Shown piece after piece: positions 29,425-39,341 of a stretch of 64,000 bases of DNA. How positions within the stretch are numbered: the stretch's first letter is position 1; each line of letters begins with the position of its first letter. Under the pieces are notes generated by a model, which worked only from the letters and a program-made list of their open reading frames with translations, had not been told where the DNA came from and did not search any database. The position numbers were made by a program, and so were the translations under genes. This stretch comes from DAMBHY01 sp032068765 (GTDB lineage: Bacteria > Bacteroidota > Bacteroidia > Bacteroidales > Dysgonomonadaceae): assembly GCA_032068765.1 (NCBI GenBank), contig DAMBHY010000010.1, forward strand, positions 1 through 64,000. The letters are read 5' to 3'.

Positions 29425-29440
29425 CAGATTATAATGATAA

Positions 29441-29482
29441 AATGAGTAGCTTCATCAAAAGGAGCTACTCATTATTTTTTTA
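29441..29482 (+). terminator. Terminator after the DUF2723 gene
   Basis: AATGAGTAGCT pairs perfectly with AGCTACTCATT around an 11-base loop, followed by ATTTTTTTAA. The deacetylase gene begins only 11 bases later, so its promoter must overlap this region or arise from read-through. Confidence 0.85.
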
Positions 29483-29492
29483 ACCCTCGTAG

Positions 29493-30110
29493 ATGTTCAT
29501 AGAACAACCCCCGCTTTTATACCGAATATTATATCCAAAAGCTATTTGGAGAAAACCCGTCGAAGGAAAGAAGGTGATTTATCTAACATTCGACGACGGC
29601 CCCATTCCCGAAGCCACGCCCTGGGTTTTGGATGTTTTGGAAAGATATAAGGTAAAAGCTACATTCTTTTGTGTAGGGGACAATGTTAGGAAATATCCTG
29701 AAGTCTATCAGCAGATATTAGAAGCAGATCACACTACGGGCAACCATACCTTCAATCACTGGCAGGGATGGAAGCACACTTCCAAACCGTTTATGGACAA
29801 TGTGACGAAAGCAGAGGGATATATCCAATCAGATTTATTCCGACCTCCTCACGGTCACATACGCATCAGTCAATATTTAGAACTTATCAGAAAAGGTTAT
29901 TCCATAGTTATGTGGGATGTAGTAACGCGAGATTACAATACCAAATTAACTCCCGAACAAGTATTCAATAATGTGAAAAAATACACGCGTGACGGTTCCA
30001 TCATCACATTTCACGACTCACTCAAATCCATCAAAACATTAAAAATTGTCCTTCCCAAAGCTATAGAATGGCTGCAAAGTCAGGGTTACGAGTTTCATAC
30101 ACTATTATAA
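29493..30110 (+). CDS. Polysaccharide deacetylase (NodB, CE4)
   Basis: A 205-residue single-domain NodB-type deacetylase. All five CE4 motifs are visible: TFDDGP (Asp34, Asp35), NHTFNH with metal His85 and His89, RPPHGH at 117-122, WDVVTRDY at 141-148, and ITFHDS with His174. No signal peptide is seen, so it may act in the cytoplasm or be released without a classical signal. The likely substrates are N-acetylated sugars of peptidoglycan or a surface glycan. It follows the DUF2723 gene closely on the same strand, but a strong terminator stands between them. Confidence 0.92.
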   Translation: MFIEQPPLLYRILYPKAIWRKPVEGKKVIYLTFDDGPIPEATPWVLDVLERYKVKATFFCVGDNVRKYPEVYQQILEADHTTGNHTFNHWQGWKHTSKPFMDNVTKAEGYIQSDLFRPPHGHIRISQYLELIRKGYSIVMWDVVTRDYNTKLTPEQVFNNVKKYTRDGSIITFHDSLKSIKTLKIVLPKAIEWLQSQGYEFHTLL

Positions 30111-30250
30111 AAAAGAGATAGTCTCATAAGCGCCTCTGAGTTTCATCTTGTCCTATTGAACGAAATAAAACATCTTTAAGAATATTTTTCATTTCGCTAA
30201 AGCTGCATTCAGAATGATAGTTGATAGCAGTTTCCCTAAAAAGAAAATGC

Positions 30251-30272
30251 CACGGCTAAAAAATCAGCCGTG
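30251..30272 (-). terminator. Terminator of the thioredoxin-like gene
   Basis: Read on the minus strand, CACGGCT and AGCCGTG pair around an 8-base loop and are followed by TTTTCTT. It is 31 bases after the stop. The rest of 30111-30250 holds nothing I recognise. Confidence 0.7.
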
Positions 30273-30303
30273 ACATTACCAATATTTATAATATCAAATC
30301 AGT

Positions 30304-31479
30304 TTATTTGAATCTTTCAAGTGTTTTTTGGTATTCGTCCAACATTTGTTTGTCGTTTGCTTTTGCTGCTAATTCTACAGCTTTTTTTTCAGCGGCGATA
30401 GCATCTTTTTTCTTACCTAAATCATAAAGGATATTAGCGTAAGTATCCAATACGGCAGATTCCTGAGGAGCAAGTTCTGTACCTCTCTTAGCCCATTCCA
30501 TAGCAGTTTTCAAAGCTTTTTTGTCGTTGAAAGTTTTGTAGTTTTCGAAAACTGTCCAAGCCATAGAATTCAAATCATTAGCGTTTCTATCTTTGCTTGT
30601 CATGAAAGTTGCAGCTTTATTAATGAAGTTGTCCCAAGCTTGTTTGTCTGTTTTGTCTTTGATAAATGCTCTGTGCACTTCGTTGAATTCCAATTGTGGT
30701 TTCATCTTGTCGTAAGTTTCAGGAGCGATGTAGCGGTACGATTCAAAATTTGCTTTGTCGCGGCGGTACATGTTTGCATACATGTTCATTATTTTGTAGT
30801 CCACCATTTTCTGACCGAATTTTTCAGCAGCTGCTGCTCTGTTGTTCAAGAAATATTTAAATGGTTCAGAAGTAGGGTCATTCACATATTTAGCGAATAT
30901 TTCCCATGTTTCTTTGTCCATGTATTTGTCTGATGGAAGACCTGTCAAGTATTCGATAGCGATTTTTTCGTTTCCTTCACTATAAGGGTTAATATCAAAA
31001 TATTTGCTTACAGTAGCATAACTTCTATCACCTTTTTCTATTTTCTTTTCGATAGAAAGAGTGTTATTTTCTGTGTCTCCGGCTTTTTTACCCAATTCTA
31101 CTAATTCTTCGGGACTCATACCACCCAAACCACGGTGTACAACTTGTCCGTCACCATTTATGAATAACAATGTTGGGAAAGCTTTCACTTCATATTTTTT
31201 AGCTATAGCCAAGTTTTCAGGAGCTTCCATATCCAGTTTCATATTGATGAAATTGGAATTGAAATAATCACCTACCACTTTTTGTGTAAAAATCTTGCTT
31301 GCCATCATTTTGCAAGGTCCGCACCAAGATGCAAAACCATCCAAGAATATAAGTTTATTTTCTTTTTTAGCTTTTGCCAACGCGTTGTCAAAATTGTGGT
31401 CTGTTTCGAACACAATTCCTTGGGAGAATGCAGATAGACTTAAAGCTATACATGCAACGAATAAAAGGATTTTTTTCAT
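30304..31479 (-). CDS. Secreted thioredoxin-family protein with TPR-like C-terminus
   Basis: A 391-residue periplasmic protein. The signal peptide is residues 1-19 (LLFVACIALSLSAFSQ). The thioredoxin domain (about 25-130) keeps the active site WCGPC (Cys53, Cys56) and the cis-Pro in KAFPTLLF. The remaining 260 residues are helical, with a closing TPR-like unit (AQESAVLDTYANILYDLGKKKDAIAAEKKAVELA). It should be a thiol reductant or oxidase in the envelope, with the helical part recruiting partners. I use the ATG at 31479: the 35 upstream in-frame codons would overlap the promoter element at 31529-31536 and hide the signal peptide. Confidence 0.92.
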   Translation of the reverse strand: MKKILLFVACIALSLSAFSQGIVFETDHNFDNALAKAKKENKLIFLDGFASWCGPCKMMASKIFTQKVVGDYFNSNFINMKLDMEAPENLAIAKKYEVKAFPTLLFINGDGQVVHRGLGGMSPEELVELGKKAGDTENNTLSIEKKIEKGDRSYATVSKYFDINPYSEGNEKIAIEYLTGLPSDKYMDKETWEIFAKYVNDPTSEPFKYFLNNRAAAAEKFGQKMVDYKIMNMYANMYRRDKANFESYRYIAPETYDKMKPQLEFNEVHRAFIKDKTDKQAWDNFINKAATFMTSKDRNANDLNSMAWTVFENYKTFNDKKALKTAMEWAKRGTELAPQESAVLDTYANILYDLGKKKDAIAAEKKAVELAAKANDKQMLDEYQKTLERFK

Positions 31480-31528
31480 TGAAATAATTTTAGATTGTAA
31501 TAAAATAAATATTTGTATTAGGAATGCA

Positions 31529-31536
31529 CAAATATA
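31529..31536 (-). promoter_or_regulatory. -7 box for the thioredoxin-like gene
   Basis: On the minus strand TATATTTG matches TAnnTTTG, 49 bases before ATG 31479. Confidence 0.65.
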
Positions 31537-31663
31537 CGATTTTCTATATAAAAATGTTTCGAGGATAGATTTAATTTTCATCATTCATCCGTCCCTACTC
31601 CCACACTATTGTATCGCGTGGTTTGCGAAACAATTATTGGAGATTCGAAACAAACTCCAATAA

Positions 31664-31984
31664 TCGGATGCTAAGTTATTGTTTGCTGATGATTTTAAAG
31701 AATTATATTTTTTAAATTCCCCGTTCTCATCATTGGATGAAGTATTAAAAGAGTTATTCAGCTTTTTTTAAAATACTGACACAAATGAATTTGAAAGTTT
31801 TGAGACTAAAACAATAAAAGTTGATAGTAATCAAGAATTTTTACAAGATATAAAGAATAATAAAATTAAAGATACAACCGATACTGATATAAGTAAAAGA
31901 ACACTTAATTGGCAAAAAGCAGGAGTAATAATAGCTGTTATAATTGGCGTCATAACTATAATTTTAATGTTAATATATAAATGA
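31664..31984 (+). pseudogene. Remnant of a small protein with C-terminal membrane anchor
   Basis: One plus-strand frame, without any ATG at its beginning, runs for 35 codons (DFKELYFLNSPFSSLDEVLK). It hits a TAA at 31769-31771 right after a seven-T run, then continues in the same frame for 71 codons to TGA at 31984. The second part is acidic/polar (SFETKTIKVDSNQEFLQDIK). It ends in a clean membrane span (AGVIIAVIIGVITIILMLIY) with one Lys after it, a tail-anchor plan. I do not recognise the protein. The long open frame, the membrane tail and the terminator directly after the stop suggest a once functional gene that has lost its start and gained a stop. A false frame in AT-rich DNA remains possible. 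Confidence 0.5.
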
Positions 31985-32020
31985 AAAAGTCCAAGAAACT
32001 AATTTCTTGGACTTTTATTA
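31984..32020. terminator. Bidirectional terminator next to gltA
   Basis: AAAAGTCCAAGAAA and TTTCTTGGACTTTT form a 14-bp perfect stem around CTAA. It serves the minus-strand gltA and follows directly on the stop of the plus-strand remnant. Confidence 0.9.
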
Positions 32021-32044
32021 TATGTAATACTTTAAAACATGTAT

Positions 32045-33397
32045 CTATCTCTCACCCATAGGAATATAATTCTGTTTTTCTCTCACATTCTTATAAGCAG
32101 GACGAATAATACGTTTGCTGTCAAAGTTCAATTCTTCGATGCGGTGGGCACTCCATCCAACGATACGCGCCATAGCGAATAGCGGAGTAAATACTTCTTC
32201 CGGCATTCCGATAGCGTCATACACAAATCCGGAATAGAAATCGACATTCACACATACTTGTTTTGCGCCTTCACCTTTGCGATCCATGAACACTTTTATT
32301 GCACGTTCCTGCACGAGTTCCATCAATGCAAATTCTTCTTCGCGACCTTTTTCTTTAGCCAGTTCGCGCGCCATCTCTTTCAACAAATCCGCACGCGGGT
32401 CGTTGATGGTATAAACGGCATGCCCTACTCCATAAATCAAACCTGACTGGTCGAAAGCTTTTTTATCCAGAAGCGCATTCAGATATGCATCCACTTCCTC
32501 TACACTTGTCCAGTCTTTTACGGTTTTCTTCATATCGTCCATCATTCCTTTTACTTTGATGTTGGCACCACCGTGCAACGGACCTTTTAGCGAACCGATA
32601 CCTGCAGATATGGATGAATAGGTGTCGGTTTCGGAAGAACTCGTCACCCTCACCGAGAAAGTTGAGTTGTTACCTCCACCATGTTCGGCATGCAATATCA
32701 ATGCTAAGTCGAGAATCTTAACATCCAGTTCGGTATATTTGTCGCGCCCTTTTATCATGAACAAAAAGTTTTCTGCCACCGAGCGGTCATCATAAGGATG
32801 GCGGATATGCAGCGAACGCTCTTGCTGGTCGTGACGTAGCACATTGTACGCATAAGCGATAATCGTCGGGAATTTTGAAATTAGATTGATGGACTGGCGA
32901 ATAAGGTTGTCGCGAGTGATGTCGTCGGGATTTTCGTCATAGTTGTACAAATCCAATACGCTTCTTGCCAGGATATTCATAATATTTTTTCCCTGAAGGG
33001 AAAGAATGCTCATGGTTGTTCTGTGATCAAGCGGCATAGTTTCGCTAATAACACTTTTGAAAGCGTCTAGTTCTTCCTGATCCGGCAGATATCCTGAAAG
33101 AAGAAGAAAAGCAGTTTCTTCAAAACCCAGACGGTTTTCTTTTTGAATTCCATGAACCAAGTCTTCTACACTTATACCGCGATAAAGAAGCTTTCCGTTT
33201 GTCGGTTTTATCTTTCCATCTTTTTGTTTTTCGTAACCAATAACGTCGCCTATACGAGTTAGTCCTGCCAATACACCTGAACCATCGGGATTTCGGAGTC
33301 CGCGTTTTACATCCAACTCCGAAAAAAGATTTTTATCAATCTTTGTAGTCTTTTTTATAGACTCAGAAAGTTTATAAATCAAGTATTTATTTTCCAT
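32045..33397 (-). CDS. gltA: Citrate synthase
   Basis: A 450-residue citrate synthase that joins acetyl-CoA and oxaloacetate. The catalytic features are visible: LHAEHGGGNNSTF, SLKGPLHGGANIKV with the first active His, YGVGHAVYTINDPRA with the second, and VNVDFYSGFVYDAIGMP with the catalytic Asp. The N-terminal RGLRNPDGSGVLAGLTRIGDV resembles the longer Bacteroidales form. It lies 12 bp after icd and is the last gene of acnA-icd-gltA. The three enzymes together make 2-oxoglutarate from oxaloacetate and acetyl-CoA, so the operon mainly serves glutamate synthesis in an anaerobe. Confidence 0.97.
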   Translation of the reverse strand: MENKYLIYKLSESIKKTTKIDKNLFSELDVKRGLRNPDGSGVLAGLTRIGDVIGYEKQKDGKIKPTNGKLLYRGISVEDLVHGIQKENRLGFEETAFLLLSGYLPDQEELDAFKSVISETMPLDHRTTMSILSLQGKNIMNILARSVLDLYNYDENPDDITRDNLIRQSINLISKFPTIIAYAYNVLRHDQQERSLHIRHPYDDRSVAENFLFMIKGRDKYTELDVKILDLALILHAEHGGGNNSTFSVRVTSSSETDTYSSISAGIGSLKGPLHGGANIKVKGMMDDMKKTVKDWTSVEEVDAYLNALLDKKAFDQSGLIYGVGHAVYTINDPRADLLKEMARELAKEKGREEEFALMELVQERAIKVFMDRKGEGAKQVCVNVDFYSGFVYDAIGMPEEVFTPLFAMARIVGWSAHRIEELNFDSKRIIRPAYKNVREKQNYIPMGER

Positions 33398-33409
33398 AAT
33401 TTTTGAGTT

Positions 33410-34672
33410 CTAATTTAATCTATCTATTATTTTTTCTGAAAATTCTGTAGTTGAAAGAGGTTTGCCGTTTTCCATAAAACGTGCCAAGTCGTAAGTTGCA
33501 TAATTCTCACTGAACAATTCTTCGAGCGCTTTATTGATTTTCGCTCCAGCTTCGTTCCATCCCATATATTCCAGCATCATCACCCCTGAAAGAAGCATTG
33601 AGCAAGGATTTGCTTTATTCTCTCCTGCTATATCAGGAGCAGTTCCGTGCGTAGCTTCGAAAATGGCGTGCCCCGTTTGGTAATTTATATTTGCTCCTGG
33701 AGCGATACCGATGCCACCAACCATTGCCGCCAATTGGTCGGAGATATAATCACCGTTAAGATTGAGCGTTGCAATCACTGAATATTCTTCGGGTTTTAAT
33801 AACGTATTTTGGAGAAATGCGTCAGCGATAACATCATTTACGAATATCTTTCCTTTAGCAATATTTTGCTGCTTAATTTCTTGGGCTTTTTCTGGACCTT
33901 CTCCTTTTTTTATTCTTTCAATGGACTCCGCAGTAAATACTTTGTCTCCAAACTCTTTTTCTGCGAGTTCATATCCCCATTTCTTGAACCCTCCTTCAGT
34001 AAATTTCATTATGTTTCCTTTGTGTACAATGGTCACAGATGGTTTCTTATTTCGAATTGCATATTCAATAGCGGCTTTCACCAGTCTTTCCGAACCTTCT
34101 TTAGATACAGGTTTCACACCAATGGAGGAACTTTCTGGAAATCTTATTTTATTAACGCCCATTTCGTTTTGCAGGAAATGGATAATTTTAACAGCATCAT
34201 CGCTTTGTGCATTCCATTCTATGCCGGCGTATATATCCTCTGTGTTTTCACGAAATATCGTCATATTTACTTTTTCAGGATGTTTGATAGGCGTTTCCAC
34301 TCCTTTGTACCATCTGACGGGTCTTTCGCAAACATACAAGTCTAGTTCCTGACGCAAGGCAACATTCAAAGAACGAATTCCACCGCCGACAGGTGTCATC
34401 AGCGGACCTTTGATTCCTACCAGATATTCACGAAAAGCATTCATTGTTGCGTCAGGAAGCCAGTTGCCTGTTTCAGTATGTGCTTTACCTCCTGCTAATA
34501 CTTCCATCCAGTTGATTGAACGTGCTTCATTATACGTTACAGAAACCGCTTTGTCAATAATTCTTTTGACTGCCTGAGTAATTTCTTTACCAATTCCATC
34601 TCCTTCAATATAAGGAATAGTCGGATGGTATGGCACTTTTAATATATTGTTTTCAATAACTATTTTTTCCAT
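33410..34672 (-). CDS. icd: Isocitrate dehydrogenase (NADP type)
   Basis: A 420-residue enzyme that oxidatively decarboxylates isocitrate to 2-oxoglutarate. Seen in order are [33 protein letters not shown] with [13 protein letters not shown] (substrate Arg residues), and [14 protein letters not shown]. Then come [15 protein letters not shown], the [18 protein letters not shown] strand and [16 protein letters not shown] near the cofactor. NADP preference is inferred from the closest class. I use ATG 34672 ([15 protein letters not shown]), which leaves 13 bp after the acnA stop. The longer ORF start would overlap acnA. Confidence 0.96.
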   Translation of the reverse strand: MEKIVIENNILKVPYHPTIPYIEGDGIGKEITQAVKRIIDKAVSVTYNEARSINWMEVLAGGKAHTETGNWLPDATMNAFREYLVGIKGPLMTPVGGGIRSLNVALRQELDLYVCERPVRWYKGVETPIKHPEKVNMTIFRENTEDIYAGIEWNAQSDDAVKIIHFLQNEMGVNKIRFPESSSIGVKPVSKEGSERLVKAAIEYAIRNKKPSVTIVHKGNIMKFTEGGFKKWGYELAEKEFGDKVFTAESIERIKKGEGPEKAQEIKQQNIAKGKIFVNDVIADAFLQNTLLKPEEYSVIATLNLNGDYISDQLAAMVGGIGIAPGANINYQTGHAIFEATHGTAPDIAGENKANPCSMLLSGVMMLEYMGWNEAGAKINKALEELFSENYATYDLARFMENGKPLSTTEFSEKIIDRLN

Positions 34673-34685
34673 CGTAATATGATTT

Positions 34686-36944
34686 TTAGTTTGAGCGCAA
34701 TGCATTTAATGCACTTCCGGCTTTAAACCATTTTATTTGTTGTCTATTGTAGGTGTGAGATGCCTCAAACTCTTCCGTAGTGCCATCCGGATGCAAAATC
34801 CTTACAGTTAGATTTCTTCCTGGAGTAAAATTTTCCAAACCTATAATGCTTATTTTATCTCTTTCCTGTATTTTATTGTAATCTTCTTTATCTACAAAAG
34901 TTAAAGCCAGCATCCCCTGCTTCTTCAAATTTGTTTCGTGAATACGGGCAAATGATTTGACAAGGATTACTTTCACATTTAAAAATCGAGGCTCCATTGC
35001 TGCATGCTCTCTACTCGACCCTTCTCCATAATTTTCCTCTGCTACAACTACAGAACATACGTCTGCAGATTTGAATTTGCGCGCCAGTTGAGGAACAGAA
35101 ATATATTCTAGTTTATCGGGGTCTAATACCGAATTGGTCTGTTCGTTGAAAGCGTTGACTGCTCCTATAAGCATATTATCCGAAATATTATCGAGATGCC
35201 CGCGATATTTTAGCCAAGGACCTGCCATCGAAATATGATCGGTTGTACATTTTCCTTTTACTTTTATCAGTAATGGGAAATTGATATAATCATTTCCATC
35301 CCAAGGAGAAAAAGGTTTTAACATCTGTAATCTTTTGGAATCAGGGTCGATATTTATAGATAAATTACGACCATCTTTTGCAGGTGCATCATAACTGGTA
35401 TCATCCTGCGCATAACCTTTTTCAGGAAATTCAATACCGGAAGGTTCCGAAAGTTTCACTTTTTCCCCACTTTCGTTTTCCAAATAATCTGTAAGAGGAT
35501 TAAAAGTTAAGTTGCCTGCAATGGTAAGTGCTGCCACCAATTCGGGAGAAGCTACGAAAGCATGTGTATTTGGATTGCCGTCATTACGTTTGGCAAAATT
35601 TCTATTAAACGAAGTGACTATAGAGTTTGAGCGTTCGGTTTCTACCTCCGAACGTTTCCATTGCCCGATGCACGGACCGCAGGCATTTGCCATAATCACT
35701 CCGCCAACTTCTTCAAATTCCTGAAGTAAACCATCACGTTCCGCAGTTTTGCGGATAAGTTCAGACCCGGGATTGATAATAAAAGGAGCTTCCACTTTCA
35801 GATTTTTACTTTTCGCTTCGCGAATGATGGACGCTGCTCTAGTCAAGTCTTCGTAGGAAGAATTAGTACAAGAACCGATTAACCCTGCTTCAATTTTTCG
35901 AGGATAACCCTGATTTTCCACTTCTTTTGCAAATTCAGAAACAGGATACGCGGCATCAGGCGTGAAAGGACCGTTAATATATGGTTCTAGTTCTGTCAAG
36001 TTTATTTCGATTACCTGATCATAATATTTTTCAGGATTCATCACCACTTCATTGTCTGGCTGCAAGTAGGATTTGATTTTATCGGCCTCCTGTGCCACGT
36101 CAGTTCTTCCAGTAGCATGCAGATATGCAGCGGTTTTTTCATCATAAGGAAAAATGGAGGTAGTGGCTCCCACTTCGGCTCCCATGTTACAAATGGTAGC
36201 TTTTCCGGTAGCAGACAATGAAGAAGTTCCTTCTCCAAAGTATTCAATAATGGAATTCGTACCGCCTTTCACAGTAAGGATGCCGGCTAACTTGAGGATG
36301 ACATCCTTTGGTGCAGACCAACCCGAAAGTTTTCCCGTCAGTTTCACGCCAATCAGTTTTGGCATTTTCAATTCCCAAGGAAGTGCCGCCATCACATCAA
36401 CTGCATCCGCACCTCCTACTCCAATGGCAATCATTCCCATTCCTCCCGCGTTGGGCGTATGTGAATCAGTGCCAATCATCATTCCTCCAGGAAACGCATA
36501 ATTTTCCAAAATAACTTGATGAATAATTCCAGCTCCCGGTTTCCAGAAACCTATTCCATATTTGTTGGAAACTTGTTTGAGAAAAGAGTATACTTCTTTA
36601 TTTGTCACAAAAGCCGTCTGCAAATCATTCTTTCCGTTCTTATACGCTTGTATCAGATGGTCGCAATGAACGGTTGTAGGCACGGCTACTTCGGGTCGTC
36701 CAGCGTTCATAAACTGCAGTAAAGCCATTTGAGCAGTAGCATCCTGCATTGCCACACGGTCGGGCGCAAAATCTACATAGTTTTTACCTCTTGTGTAATC
36801 TTTTATTTCAACATCTTTCGAAAGATGCGCATATAAAATTTTTTCTGTGAGTGTGAGAGGTTTGTTCAAAAGTTGTTTTACCTCTTCAATCTTTTGGGGT
36901 AAAAGAGAATAAATTCTCTTTATCATTTCAATATCAAAAATCAT
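34686..36944 (-). CDS. acnA: Aconitate hydratase
   Basis: A 752-residue aconitase of the mitochondrial-like class usual in Bacteroidales. It isomerises citrate to isocitrate with a 4Fe-4S cluster. The three cluster cysteines are in [15 protein letters not shown] and [27 protein letters not shown] and the swivelling-domain motif [21 protein letters not shown] are also present. It starts [16 protein letters not shown] and is the first gene of the acnA-icd-gltA operon. No exact TAnnTTTG box was found just upstream, so the promoter is undecided. Confidence 0.97.
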   Translation of the reverse strand: MIFDIEMIKRIYSLLPQKIEEVKQLLNKPLTLTEKILYAHLSKDVEIKDYTRGKNYVDFAPDRVAMQDATAQMALLQFMNAGRPEVAVPTTVHCDHLIQAYKNGKNDLQTAFVTNKEVYSFLKQVSNKYGIGFWKPGAGIIHQVILENYAFPGGMMIGTDSHTPNAGGMGMIAIGVGGADAVDVMAALPWELKMPKLIGVKLTGKLSGWSAPKDVILKLAGILTVKGGTNSIIEYFGEGTSSLSATGKATICNMGAEVGATTSIFPYDEKTAAYLHATGRTDVAQEADKIKSYLQPDNEVVMNPEKYYDQVIEINLTELEPYINGPFTPDAAYPVSEFAKEVENQGYPRKIEAGLIGSCTNSSYEDLTRAASIIREAKSKNLKVEAPFIINPGSELIRKTAERDGLLQEFEEVGGVIMANACGPCIGQWKRSEVETERSNSIVTSFNRNFAKRNDGNPNTHAFVASPELVAALTIAGNLTFNPLTDYLENESGEKVKLSEPSGIEFPEKGYAQDDTSYDAPAKDGRNLSINIDPDSKRLQMLKPFSPWDGNDYINFPLLIKVKGKCTTDHISMAGPWLKYRGHLDNISDNMLIGAVNAFNEQTNSVLDPDKLEYISVPQLARKFKSADVCSVVVAEENYGEGSSREHAAMEPRFLNVKVILVKSFARIHETNLKKQGMLALTFVDKEDYNKIQERDKISIIGLENFTPGRNLTVRILHPDGTTEEFEASHTYNRQQIKWFKAGSALNALRSN

Positions 36945-37160
36945 AAGTATACATTGATTTTTTTGTAAGATTATTTATTGGGTTATATTGAAAATCAAAC
37001 AAATAATTATAGCGAAAGGTTTTATAGTGATACCAATTATTCTATAATTTATTGATTAAGACACTCCGCACATTACTCCACATCGGTATTAAATAAAAAC
37101 ATAAAACATCCTTGTTATCTGAAAAAAAATGACAAACGATTATTTGTGCTTTTTTTTTTG

Positions 37161-37168
37161 TATTTTCG
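37161..37168 (+). promoter_or_regulatory. Possible -7 box for the OPT transporter
   Basis: TATTTTCG is one base off TAnnTTTG, 53 bases before ATG 37221, with a TTTG about 17 bases further up. Tentative. Confidence 0.4.
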
Positions 37169-37220
37169 TTGCTCAATAAGATTTTAATAACCAACTAATC
37201 TAAATTCAATATTTTACATC

Positions 37221-39221
37221 ATGCAGGTAGAAGAAGAAAAAATTAAAGGACTGCCCGAAAACGCGATGCGAGAATTAGAGCCGGGCGAAGAGTATCAACC
37301 ATTATTATCTCCGGATAAAGAGTACCCGGAAGTCAATTTCCGTACCGTTTCTTTGGGTATAACCATGGCTATTTTATTTTCTGCGGCGGCGGCTTATTTA
37401 GGCTTGAAAGTCGGACAGGTTTTTGAAGCCGCTATTCCGATTGCCATCATTGCCGTAGGTTTGTCAAGCGCTACAAAACGCAAAAATGCTTTGGCTGAGA
37501 ATGTGATTATTCAATCTATCGGCGCCAGTTCCGGTGTCATCGTGGCAGGTGCAATTTTCACTTTGCCGGCACTTTATATTTTGCAAGCAAAATATCCTGA
37601 AATTTCGGTTAGTTTTATGCAGGTGTTTTTGAGTTCTCTGCTTGGTGGTGTTTTAGGTATTTTGTTTTTAATTCCTTTCAGAAAATATTTCGTTTCCGAT
37701 ATGCACGGAAAATATCCTTTCCCTGAAGCAACAGCAACAACGCAGGTTTTGGTTTCGGGTGAAAAAGGTGGAAGTCAGGCAAAACCGCTTATTATGGCGG
37801 GTGCAATTGGCGGACTTTATGACTTTATCGTCTCTACTTTCGGCGGTTGGGCAGAAACTTTCACATCACGTGCCACAGCATTTGGAGCTCAAATTGCCGA
37901 CCAGCTAAAATTAGTATTTAAAATCAATGTCGGTGCTGCTGTTCTCGGTCTTGGATATATTATCGGACTCAAATACGCTGCTATTATCGCTATCGGTTCC
38001 GCCTTAGTATGGTTTGTAATCATTCCCTTGCTGCCTATGGTGTCTGATGCAATGGCAACCACTCTTAACCCTGCATTTACAGGACATTTGGCAAGTCTTC
38101 CGCCTGAAGATTTATTCAAATTGTTTGCTCGTCACATAGGTATTGGCGGTATCGCTATGGCAGGTATTATAGGTATCATCAAATCATGGAGCATTATCAA
38201 AGGTGCAGTAGGCCTTGCTGCTCAAGAAATGGGTGGTAAAAATAAAGGCGTGGAATCAAACGTAAAACGTACCCAACGCGACTTGTCAATGAAAATTATC
38301 GGTATTGGAAGTATCATTGCTATTGTTGCTACATTCATATTTTTCTGGCTGGGCGTTGTTCCCAATTTGTTCCACGCTATTATAGCTATTTTAGTAGTTA
38401 CCGTTATAGCATTCTTGTTCACAACCGTTGCTGCAAATGCAATCGCAATTGTAGGAACCAACCCTGTATCTGGAATGACATTGATGACATTAATTCTTGC
38501 ATCTGTAGTTTTGGTTGCTGTTGGATTGAAAGGAACAAGCGGAATGGTTGCTGCTATGGTAATTGGTGGCGTAGTTTGTACAGCATTGTCAATGGCAGGT
38601 GGATTTATTACCGACTTGAAAATCGGTTACTGGATTGGTACTACTCCTAAAAAACAGGAAACATGGAAATTCCTTGGAACACTCGTTTCTGCTGCTACAG
38701 TTGGTGGTGTTATCATGATTCTTAACAAAACATATGGGTTCACAGGTGATGGTGCATTGGTGGCTCCTCAGGCCAACGCAATGGCAGCAGTTATTGACCC
38801 ATTGATGTCTGGCACAGGTGCTCCTTGGATTTTGTATGGAATTGGAGCAGTTCTCGCTGTCTTACTTACTTTCATGAAAGTTCCTGCCTTGGCATTTTCA
38901 TTGGGTATGTTTATTCCTTTTGAATTAAACATTCCATTGGTTGTAGGTGGAGCTATCAGTTGGTACGTATCTACTCGCAGCAAAGACAAAGCACTCAACA
39001 CTGCACGTCAGGAAAAAGGAACGCTTTTGGCATCCGGATTCATTGCAGGTGGTGCGTTGATGGGTGTAGTAAGTGCAGCGATTAAATTTACAGGTGTAAA
39101 CCTGCATCAGGATGCATGGGCAGAAAGTAATGGTGCACAATGGCTGGCACTGCTTATGTATGCTTTAATCTGCTTCTATCTCATCTGGGATTCTATGCGT
39201 GCTAAAAAAGAAATGCTATAA
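37221..39221 (+). CDS. OPT-family oligopeptide/siderophore transporter
   Basis: A 666-residue inner-membrane protein with about 15 predicted spans. The family core is clear: FRTVSLGITMAILFSAAAAYLGLKVGQVFEAAIPIAI at the start, NALAENVIIQSIGASSGVIVAGAIFTLPAL, FLIPFRKYFVSDMHGKYPFPEATATTQVLVSGE, and the second-half repeat with NAIAIVGTNPVSGMTLMTL. OPT proteins are proton-coupled importers of oligopeptides or peptide-like metal chelates, and the substrate is not readable from sequence. The N-terminal 35 residues are acidic and cytoplasmic. It is a single gene between a weak promoter and a good terminator. Confidence 0.93.
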   Translation: MQVEEEKIKGLPENAMRELEPGEEYQPLLSPDKEYPEVNFRTVSLGITMAILFSAAAAYLGLKVGQVFEAAIPIAIIAVGLSSATKRKNALAENVIIQSIGASSGVIVAGAIFTLPALYILQAKYPEISVSFMQVFLSSLLGGVLGILFLIPFRKYFVSDMHGKYPFPEATATTQVLVSGEKGGSQAKPLIMAGAIGGLYDFIVSTFGGWAETFTSRATAFGAQIADQLKLVFKINVGAAVLGLGYIIGLKYAAIIAIGSALVWFVIIPLLPMVSDAMATTLNPAFTGHLASLPPEDLFKLFARHIGIGGIAMAGIIGIIKSWSIIKGAVGLAAQEMGGKNKGVESNVKRTQRDLSMKIIGIGSIIAIVATFIFFWLGVVPNLFHAIIAILVVTVIAFLFTTVAANAIAIVGTNPVSGMTLMTLILASVVLVAVGLKGTSGMVAAMVIGGVVCTALSMAGGFITDLKIGYWIGTTPKKQETWKFLGTLVSAATVGGVIMILNKTYGFTGDGALVAPQANAMAAVIDPLMSGTGAPWILYGIGAVLAVLLTFMKVPALAFSLGMFIPFELNIPLVVGGAISWYVSTRSKDKALNTARQEKGTLLASGFIAGGALMGVVSAAIKFTGVNLHQDAWAESNGAQWLALLMYALICFYLIWDSMRAKKEML

Positions 39222-39232
39222 TTATAGAAGTC

Positions 39233-39275
39233 ATAGTGGGTAAAGATGAATATATCATTTTTACCCACTATTTTT
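39233..39275 (+). terminator. Terminator of the OPT gene
   Basis: ATAGTGGGTAAA pairs perfectly with TTTACCCACTAT across a 15-base loop, followed by TTTT. It is 11 bases after the stop. Confidence 0.85.
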
Positions 39276-39341
39276 AATAAATACCAAATCTCTTACCGAA
39301 AAATATATTGATACTGAAACTTTTAAAGATTGGAGTAAAAA

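Noticed and set aside
33762..34352. 196- and 178-codon plus-strand frames opposite icd
   Set aside because: Antisense to a clearly coding gene and overlapping one another; no family resemblance.
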